A DNA stretch of 64,000 nucleotides from Effrenium voratum. Taxonomy: Eukaryota; Sar; Dinophyceae; Suessiales; Symbiodiniaceae. The notes beneath the pieces are model-generated. The model did not search any database. It saw nothing but the letters and a program-made list of their open reading frames with translations, and was not told where the DNA came from. Location of the stretch: the NCBI GenBank assembly GCA_963377175.1, contig CAUJNA010003240.1, positions 22,501 to 86,500 of the forward strand. Direction: 5' to 3'. Shown here one piece after another: positions 54,456 to 64,000 of the stretch. The position numbers were made by a program, and so were the translations under genes. Position 1 is the stretch's first letter, and each line of letters begins with the position of its first letter.

Positions 54456-57051
54456 ATGATCCAAACAACAGTTAGCTTGGCCCAGAAGATCAAAGCAATC
54501 CCCAGTGCGAAATTTCCTGACTCGCTTCACAGACAACAAGTGAGTCATAATCAAGACCTGGCATGAAAAGTGCCGGTCCAACCCTTGTAAAGAATGAAGA
54601 GGGCAAATATGTGATTTTGCGGTTTTTGCACAGCATCCCCCCGGTTGCCCCAAATGGAATCTTTTACTCCAATTTCTGGATGGTGCTCTGCAAAGCTGCA
54701 CATCCGCGAGCTTTGGTGGCGGGATAGGGAATCCCCTGTCTGTTCCCGGAGGTCATCCACCCGAAGTGCTTTTGGAAGCCCAGGATGTCATCCAGAGCCA
54801 ATCTAGTCGGCCCGGCAGGGAGTGGAGCTCGGTAGGCCCAAAATTCCAGTCGTTGCAGGACATGACAGTGTCTGTGTTGGAGGCGGCGGCCGACAGCTAC
54901 CTTACCGAGGCACCTTCAATTTCATTTTGCGTTTGCCAGAGAGAAGGTTTGCTTCACTCCAACTCTTCTTGCTTTGCCTTGTGTTGATATGTGTTGATCA
55001 TGTTCTGGAAATGCGCGGCCGTGCGAACCTCTTGTGCCTTTTTGCGGCGTGGAGTTCTTTGCCAAACGTGAGTTGCAGAATGCATTTGTGTCACAGCTGG
55101 GTCGGTTGGTTAAGGGATTTAGGCAAACTGTTGAACGAGTGCCTCGTTCGGGAACCATGACCATGACCCTGGGGAGGGCCACCATACTATTTTTGGGGGT
55201 ATTGTTCAGCTGAAACTTGCCCAACAAATGTAAACAATGTAAACAGCCAGGCCTGAGTAAGGTCTTAGGCGAATGACTGGGACAATGAAAACCAATCGGC
55301 AAGGTAAAACACCCTTTTTTTGAAGCACAGCACGCCCCTGGCGACAGGGTCACTGCAGCCAGGACAGGGCCAACGACCCGACCAGCCGGGCGCGGAAGGC
55401 CCTGGCCTGCGCGGTCCTGGAAGGACAGGAGTGGTACGATGCGTGGCGTTTGTTTGCGGAGTCGGTGCCCTTTTTTGGGGTTGGTTTAAAGCTTGACGGG
55501 AAAATGAACAAGAGAACCACCCATGCTCAGGGATCCTGACATGGTTGCGTTTCTTGCTATCTTTGCGAAGGGCAATTCAGCAACAGAAGCATGGCAGCTG
55601 CCACAACGAGGCTTCCTGGAAGTCCGGCACTACTTGTCGGCTGCGGCCTCAGTCATTCGATGGGTTCTCGCTTGGACGGGTACTGGCTGCCGGTGCCGTC
55701 AGGCGGTGTCGATGCGAATGCTGTGGATCGACCCCCAGCTCTCCAGCAATGAGGACCTGGAGGGATCATTGATGGCGTGGGAAGATGCATGGGACGCCTG
55801 GCTGAAGCTGAGAGCGTGGAGGCTTGGAGGCTGCCAATGCCATGTGAACTTGGAGGCTCCTGGTAAGATCGTGCTTCAAGTGTTTAGCTGCCAGTGCAGC
55901 TTGGTCTCAGAATCTGAGGTTGGCAGAAATTTAGGCTTGGGTAACCTAGCTCAGCAGCCACGGAAAGGTAGCAAAGAGGAGAATAGTGGCGCATGTTCAA
56001 GATGTTACCCAGAGAGGTTGTTTTCAAAGCCGCCCGCACAGCTCCGGAAACCACGGTACCAGCAGGACGCACGACAATGCTCATCGGAACCATGACCCGT
56101 TGAACATTGCCTTGTCAATTGGTTGACCGCCAGCCCAAAACACACACGAACCAGTGGGCATTCCGCATATTGCCGTCAGTGCCCTCACTTCAGATGGGTG
56201 TCTCATCCGAGACCCTTTGGTGGACATCACTTCCACCGAACCTTGTAGCCATATTATGTTCTTCGATCGTTTTGATCGCTTTCCCTTAGGGCTTGTCTAG
56301 AAAGCATTGCCCAGTGGAGTTGACATAGCTAAAACTCCCTTGGCGCGGCGACGTGCAGCGGGGTCGTCTGACCAACCAAGGAGCTTGGAACTTCCTTTCT
56401 GCTCAAGCCCGAGTTGCGCGACGCCATATGCGGCGTGGCTGCGGACACTTCCTGCGCATGCGAGTTTGAACCGCCGCTTGGACTTCGGAATGCAAAGCTA
56501 TGGCCTGTTTGACTGCTATGTGGAAGACGGTAAGGCGTATGAAGGCGTGCACTGGGGAGCAAGACCAGCAGTCACCCGAGCTGAGGACACTGGCTGGCTT
56601 AATTGAAGATCAAGATGCCGAGCTTTTCATGATCTTGCCGAGGCAGTGTCTAGGGAGCCTGGGCACTGGGAGGGGTTTGGTTCTGGCAAGCACCGAAGGC
56701 TCTTGCAAGGCTGCCCCTAGTCTTGGCCCAGCAGTTCGGCTGCGTTCTGTCACCGAGACAGTTGCCAGCCCGCCAACAGACAGAGGGCTGGGCATCATTG
56801 TTGCAAGCCTGCCTTTTTAAGCTTCCCTCTACATTTCGCAGGGGCCTTCACTGGGCTTCGTTTCAGTTGACCTTAGAGCTTTGCAAAGGGGCCGAAGTCC
56901 CGGTGCTGGGAGGCTGGTGCTGCTGAGCGGCCTCCGGTCGCCCTCGCACCTGGCCCTGGCGCAGGAGATTCTGCCGGAGCTGGAGGCGCTTCCGGCTGAA
57001 GAGAAATGTTCTGCCGCGTTGCAGTCTGGCTGGCGTATGATGTGTACATAG
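54456..57051 (+). CDS. Unrecognised multi-exon gene
   Basis: I do not recognise the product. Exon 54456-54539 starts with ATG, encodes 28 residues (SLAQKIKAIPSAKFPDSLHR) and ends at a strong GTGAGTC donor. The next open segment, up to 54727, reads EEGKYVILRFLHSIPPVAPN. Exon about 55358-55464 (ARKALACAVLEGQEWYDAWR) stops at a GTGCCC donor. An Asp/Trp-rich piece follows near 55725-55840 (MAWEDAWDAWLKLRAW). A segment near 56611-56720 reads HDLAEAVSREPGHWEGFG. The last exon, 56842-57051, follows TTTCGCAG, holds 69 residues in frame (LVLLSGLRSPSHLALAQEIL) and ends in TAG. The repeated W-x-x-AW patterns hint at helical repeats of TPR or PPR type, but this is inference. The open frame 55523-56095 overlaps part of the model and could be an alternative. 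Confidence 0.5.
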
Positions 57052-57915
57052 TTGAAGAACACAACCTTTCTATTCTGCATATCATATGCATATATAGTTT
57101 ATGTATATGGTTGCATGTATTATTTTTACATACACATAGACATTGAACGATTACCAAGACTTGCCGGAACGTTGGTTCGGTTTGTGTCATGGCACATTTT
57201 CTTGTCACGCTTCTGGAAGGTGTCTCACTTTGAGCATGGCCAGGTGACAGTAAAGGGGACCGTTTGTACTGCAAGGCTAAAAGGCGGGATGCCTTCTGGC
57301 TTTGAGGGCATGTGAGGGTCTTTGGAACTTGGCTTGGCGGCATTCAGCTTTGATGTGCCCTGGCATTACATGCCATTGGGAATGCGGGCTTTCTGGGCTG
57401 TTTCCAGAAAAATAGAAAAAACACAGGCGCCTGAGGTCGGCACTATGGCTGTTACTATGAGAAAGGGGTACCAAGGCCATTTTGCACAAGGACGGCTTAC
57501 GGATGAATTGATTTTGAACTGCCCAGTGATAGGATTCAAGCGGCTGGTTTCGCGTCGACGTGCCCCTTGGCAGGCGCCCGTGCAGGAAGGCCACTGCCTC
57601 AGTCGCGCAGCTTTTCCTGGGATCTCGTTTGAAATCCTGCACCGGCTGAATTCATGGGGCTCCGTTCGTCCCATCCACAGGATGGGTTCCTTGTTAAGCT
57701 TTTAAGGTTCACTCCATTCTATTCTGTCTAGTTGGGGCACAAGCTCAGGCAGGTTCAACCCTCATTGGTGGGTTGGGGCCGGTGGTTTGGGGAATACTTT
57801 CCCATGTGACGACTGTGACTTCAAAAGCTTAAGTCTACAATCCAACCAGTTTGGGGCAAGAAGATATTTGCAAGCCCCGCCAAGGTGCGCAGCCGTATCC
57901 CTTTGCAGAATTGAG
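57052..57915. other. Probable 3' flank and intergenic sequence
   Basis: AT-rich sequence with CATATATG steps at about 57080-57130 directly follows the stop codon. An open frame at 57322-57705 (127 residues) is unrecognised and not supported by splice sites. Confidence 0.4.
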
Positions 57916-57919
57916 GCAG

Positions 57920-59426
57920 GAGATCAGCCTGGGGATGTGAATGGGACAGACAGTCGGGTGGCGGCGAGAGCTTTGGTGGAAGCAATGGCTGGAAGCAATG
58001 GCATCATGCCCAGATGATCTTTCGCAGCATGGCTGGCTGTGTTCGTTCAAGAGTCACCTGACTTGTTCATCGGAATGGGAAGCTTGCACGAACCGCTGAA
58101 TGGCGCGTTGTGACGGTGTGAAGGTCAAGGGGTCGAGCCTGGCGATGGCAGGCAAGCGCTGGGACAGCTGTCGATCCACCAGGGCGATGGCTGGCAGTTT
58201 TTGATGGCCAAGGCGATCCAAGGCGCTTGCGGGCCAGCTTTGCAGGGGGAGACAATTCGTTGCTAAAATAGGCAGGGTTTAGGGAAGTGACCAGATTCTT
58301 TTCACAGACGTCGCTGTTTAGATTTGGCAAGTGTGAAGGTGGGCCGGGAAGTTTGCGGAAGGACAAGCATGACTCGCCCACTTCACCAACATGCCATCTC
58401 TCGACTTCATGTGGGTTGCATAGAACAATGCCAGTGCCTCAGTCACTCACAGGTCCAGGGCAGGCTGCCGCGGATGAGCGCGGCAGGGCGGTGGAGGCTT
58501 GCGGGGGGGAGGACCTTGTATTTGAGCCCCCACCTGGGAACGCAAAATCAGAAAGTAACACGGAGGTCCAACATAGTCCAACAACAAGCTTGGAGTTGGA
58601 AAAGCTGTCCCCCTTCCCCCCCCCACAGCTTCCTTTTTTGCTGGACTGGGACGACTTATTGTAAGAATGCACCTACCTCAGCATCCCAGAAAAGCATGCA
58701 ATTTTCTTTGCTGCCTGCTGCCTTTGCAATACCGAATTGTTTCCTTCAGCTTGGGGTTGACAAGGTGGGGCTTCTTGGTCTATCCCAGGTCAGCTGGACG
58801 TCCCTTTGGGGGTAAAAAGATGGCGCTGGTAAATGGTTCGAACCAAACTCTCACCAGCACCATGTTCACTTGTGCTTAACCCAGCTGCTCAGTGACACCC
58901 TTTGTCCCTTCTGGCCGTGGGTTCCATGCTAAGAGATGTCATTTCTTGCAGGGCCGCTGGGAAACAAGGAAGCCCGCCGCCAGTGCTATCTTCATCTGTG
59001 CGGACGTGGAAGATCGGATCGTTTTGGAAGACATCATTTCAAAAGCCTGCCCACTCTCATGCTTGACGGAAAGAGGGCAAGCAAACTGACAGCTAAGTGC
59101 ACTGAGTTCCATGTAGCCCCAAGGCTTGCGCCCAGGCCTTCCTCAGGCAGCTGGAGGGCTTCAGCATTCAGCTGCAGCGCAAGCAGCCGCCTGGCAACAT
59201 GGAATGCCGCTGGGTGCCGTGCTCGCGGGCAACGAAAGCTGACCAATGCTTCTTCCCCCTGAGGGAGAGCCCTGAATTAATCACACTCCTGGCTGGCTTT
59301 CTAGGCAGGCTGCCCATCGACACTCCCGCCATCTCCCGCCTATCAATTTGCCAGGTGGAAAAATCGGGGTCACCATTCATGTTTCATACGGATCCTCTCA
59401 CAGGTTTATTGGCGCTGCTGGTGTAA
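57920..59426 (+). CDS. Unrecognised gene, putative exons (5' part)
   Basis: Four protein-like + strand segments: about 57920-58017 (DSRVAARALVEAMAGSNGIM), 58114-58266 (ALGQLSIHQGDGWQFLMAKA, open to TAA), about 58452-58554 (AAADERGRAVEACGGEDLVF, after a TCACAG acceptor) and 59136-59426 (FLRQLEGFSIQLQRKQPPGN, 96 residues after a GCCCAG acceptor, ending in TAA). The joins were not established and the last segment's stop implies either a gene end or a further splice. There is no recognisable domain. Listed together only because strand, order and composition agree. Confidence 0.35.
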
Positions 59427-59984
59427 GCTCGTCGCCTTGCGCCTTTTTGGGTTGCCCTAGCTCAGTGCTCATCATGGATGCCTGACGGCAATCTCACCAT
59501 CTCTGAGAGGGCCCCATGATTCGGAGCGTGACAGGCCGGAGGTGTGGAATCGCTGCTGCTGCCTTCTGCTGCGCTGCGTATCAGCGGCAGCAGACTCGAC
59601 CTGTGTCGCTTTGTGAGCCAAGGCCTTTGCGTTGCAAGAGCGAGAGTAATGCCTGATGGCGGATAGCTGCACAGTAGCACGAATCTTTGCTTTGCAGATA
59701 TTTAATGGAATTCAACCTGCCAAACAACTCAACGGGAACTCCACTTGGCAGGCTCGTTCTAGAGGCCATGATTTGACCAAGCCGACATATCCCGACCAGG
59801 CAACACATGACAGAAATTGAACGAGCCTGCCTCCAATGAGGTTGGCTAGAAATCGCCTGCAACTTGCAAGTGCGGGCCATGCATGCAATTTGTATTCTTA
59901 TTTACCTCGTTTGGAACGCCAATGTGATGCCATTGGCTGCCTGTGAATTCAAGCGCGTGCGAATTTGACTAACAACGTAGAAGC

Positions 59985-60140
59985 TCCGACGGACAGCCAG
60001 CACGCACACGGGGCGCAGTCTCAGGCACACAAAGACCCAGACACACAGGCATAGACACAGAGACATAGACGCAGAGACACCGAGACTGAGACGCAACGAG
60101 TGAGGAAACGGAGAGACGGGGAGACAGAGACCCAGAGCCA
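59985..60140. repeat. Degenerate GACACAGA repeat
   Basis: Variants of CACAGAGACATAGACGCAGAGACA. Nothing else supported was seen between 59430 and 61480. Confidence 0.7.
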
Positions 60141-61486
60141 GCCCTGGCTGTGGCCCAGTGCAGTAATTGGAGGTGGGGGCTTTCGTCATGCAGACGTGGC
60201 ACTTCTACTGCCCAAATGAGCTGCGCAGACCCATCAGCTGGGCCGCGCAGCTTTAGTTTTACATGCATGGCCCGATGCAACTAGCCCAAGGTGGCGTAAA
60301 GAATCAGGCAAAGGCATGCTCCCCAGCAAATGCAGCCAGAAGCCCCAAAATGGGAATCCCAAAAGGAGATTCCTCGACAAGCGGTTATCCTTTTTGGTTC
60401 CACGTTAAATTTATTTGCAGGAGTGGATATGCCTGACTGGAAGCCCTGCTTGTCAGACAAGCACGGAAAAGGCGTCTCCAGATCGCTTTGTGCCATCCAG
60501 GAAAAACCGGTACAAGAAGCGGAACTGGCGGACGTTAGTGAAATGGCTGGACATTGACAAACGGGATTGCTGAAAGTTGCTGAATCTAAAAGGGCTGGTA
60601 GGGCTGCTTTCCCTATGTTTTCCTCTAGGCCAACCCCCAGACTGGCACCCTCAACTAGGAATGCCCCAGGTTGGGCCACGTTTATATGGACCATGAGGGG
60701 GTGGAAACTTGCATGCCCCACAAATTGCGCAGGAGCCTTCCCGGGCACGATTTCTGGGCTGGCGTGGCTGGGAGGGGGATGGCCAGGCCCTCAGATCTTA
60801 TGTCTTCAGTCGGGGGACCCGCAAGAAGGATTGATTGATTTCCCTTTCGGGCTTCCTCTCAACCAGGCTGCAAAAGGCACCCTTGAGAAGCAAGTGTTTC
60901 TATACACCAATTCACTTTGCATCACACACGCGCACACGCACATTGATGAATATAGGCATGTGTCAAAACAGGGGGACCCAACAATGCTCCTTTCGGTTTC
61001 CCTTTAAGCCACGCCCCCAATGAGCCTGCCCCAAGAAACGTACACACCTCTTGAAATGCTCGTCCTTGCTAGGGACGAGGGTTGTATGTTTTTCTGCCTC
61101 AGGCATCGCGGAGCCAGCCTTGCAGGCCATCTGGTCTGACCATTCCGCGCTCGAACGCTTCGGCCCCGGGCGTTGCATGTGTTTTTGGGTCGGGGCAAGA
61201 CATTTACGAGCAATCAGTCGGCGTTTCCAGTCAGAAGGGGCTTGTTTGGCCTATGCCATTCGAATTTTGCACCAGCCGTGAGATGCCAAAGCGATAAGGC
61301 ACAGACGGCTTCAACCTGGGCAGCGCCTTGGCTGGGGTTGTCAGATGTCGTCAGGCTCCGTAGGATTCTGAAAGGCTGGTTATGCTGCCTCCCCGCAACC
61401 ACTTCTGTGTTCCCGACCTATGATTCCGCTGATTTCCATGGCGCAGTGCAGCAATCTGACACTTTGGAGGGTGTGTAGCTTTTGGG

Positions 61487-61597
61487 ATGTCGGAGCTGAA
61501 GGCACTTCGATGGGAGGTGTGCTTGCCAGAGCCAGTTGGTCCCTCCGTCGCCAGGCTGGAAGAACGATTGTGTCTCCAGCCATGCCCGGCACAATGA
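61487..61597 (+). CDS. Short open frame, possible exon
   Basis: ATG 61487 opens MSELKALRWEVCLPEPVGPS, 36 residues to TGA, with an amphipathic run VARLEERLCL. It may be a first exon spliced before the stop. Nothing identifies it. Confidence 0.25.
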   Translation: MSELKALRWEVCLPEPVGPSVARLEERLCLQPCPAQ

Positions 61598-62339
61598 GAA
61601 GCTTGAGCCCATGGTTGCGCTGAGCAAGGCAGCTCCGTTTTTTTTTGCCGAATTGAGCACGCGCACTGCCCTGGCCCCATCGCATTGGAGATCTGTAGGC
61701 TCAGGGCTCTTGTGGGCCACGAGGGGCCTGCAGAGTCTGCAAAGCCCCGTGGCCTCTGATGACTCGTGATGACAATCTCTCCTGAAAAACCCCTTTGAAA
61801 AATTGAGAAGCACTTCTTGCACAAAGGGTTTTGAGCTTTGGCCCTTCCAGAGAAGGCGAAAGTTGTAACCACTGCAGCTTTGGGGTGGCCACGGCCAACG
61901 AGGCTAAGCGCTAGGATTGGATTGGAGACAGGCCTTGCGATCCAAAGCTTGTTCCAAAGACACCCGGGAATCTAATGACCTCCGGAGCATCCCCCAAAGA
62001 CACACAGAGTCACACCCATGTGGCTGTGACATCTGGTGAGGAACCCCGCAAATCAAATAGCAGGTTGGACATGATGCATAGAGTTGATCTTCACGCCCAT
62101 TTGCAAGGGTGGCCCCTTAGAATCGAATGTGGCAACACCAACGGCACTGCCTACCCTCATTCATATGGGAATCTCGAAACAAATCAGATGAATCCCAATA
62201 GACTCACGTGGGAACCTCACCCAGACGTGGCAGTCCTGGAGCTGCTTTAATTCTTTTGAAGTCCCAGGTAAAAGGGAGTTGAAAGGAGGCCTTCACCTGG
62301 AACCAGACAGAGAGTCCCCATACCCTCTTGCCCCTCACA

Positions 62340-62475
62340 GAAGTCGCAGGCGGATGTGGTGCGGCCACGGGTGGTGAAGGTCCTGCGGGCCACGCCTACG
62401 GTGCCGCCCGTGACCTGCCCCAAAGGCCTGGTGCAAGCGCCGGAGCCCCGGGCTTCGAAGCAAAAGTTGGTATAG
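62340..62475 (+). CDS. Putative 3'-terminal exon, basic Pro/Val-rich
   Basis: After a CCTCACAG acceptor (ending at 62339) the frame reads VVRPRVVKVLRATPTVPPVT and continues to TAG at 62473-62475. The Arg/Lys/Pro/Val content and GC-rich third positions look coding. It could close the gene whose exons begin near 57.9 kb or 61.5 kb. Downstream only repeats follow. Confidence 0.4.
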
Positions 62476-62619
62476 TATTGAAACTTGTTTGAGCACACGG
62501 GGAAAGCAGCATTTTGGCACCTTTGGAGAAAGAGGCAACATGCAAGTTATTCTACCAGATAGTCTGTGATTGAATGCCTAGAAAGAGCAAAGGGACATTT
62601 ATAAAAAGCGATTACAGAA

Positions 62620-64000
<1,381 letters not shown>

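Overview
The window looks like nuclear DNA of a photosynthetic alga, most likely a dinoflagellate close to Symbiodinium. Four things point there. Genes are broken into many small exons. Most introns I can place by homology begin with GC rather than GT. Every gene I can support lies on the + strand. One gene encodes a PsbP-type photosynthesis protein beside housekeeping eukaryotic genes. About a fifth of the window is simple-sequence DNA. No bacterial operon, CRISPR array, rRNA or convincing tRNA was seen.

Layout. 1-930: GAAA/CAAA and GT/CA repeats. 931-2131: a small one-pass membrane protein with a proline-rich tail. 4.6-9.5 kb: an EDEM-type glycosyl hydrolase 47 gene (ER quality control of glycoproteins). 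11.5-13.6 kb: a long ATGT/ATGTA block. 14.1-28.9 kb: a direct tandem duplication (7.1 and 7.6 kb) carrying two copies of an unrecognised multi-exon gene. 29.7-30.8 kb: an unrecognised gene. 31.2-39.5 kb: the DEAD-box helicase DDX41, the best supported gene, with 22 introns placed to the base. 40.7-42.0 kb: a small basic exon, then the PsbP-like gene. 43.9-45.5 kb: an unrecognised helical protein. 45.7-50.35 kb: five head-to-tail units whose ends carry an inverted repeat. 50.4-54.3 kb: an ATG/CAT-built satellite. 54.5-57.05 kb and 57.9-62.5 kb: more unrecognised + strand exons. 62.6 kb to the edge: CA, CTCA and CACGCG repeats.

The genes do not form a pathway. They read as a one-direction gene run, as is usual in dinoflagellates: ER protein quality control, RNA helicase/splicing and plastid functions sit side by side. 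The most unusual signals are the GC-AG intron set of DDX41 and EDEM, the recent gene duplication, and the tandem array with inverted-repeat ends at 45.7-50.35 kb.
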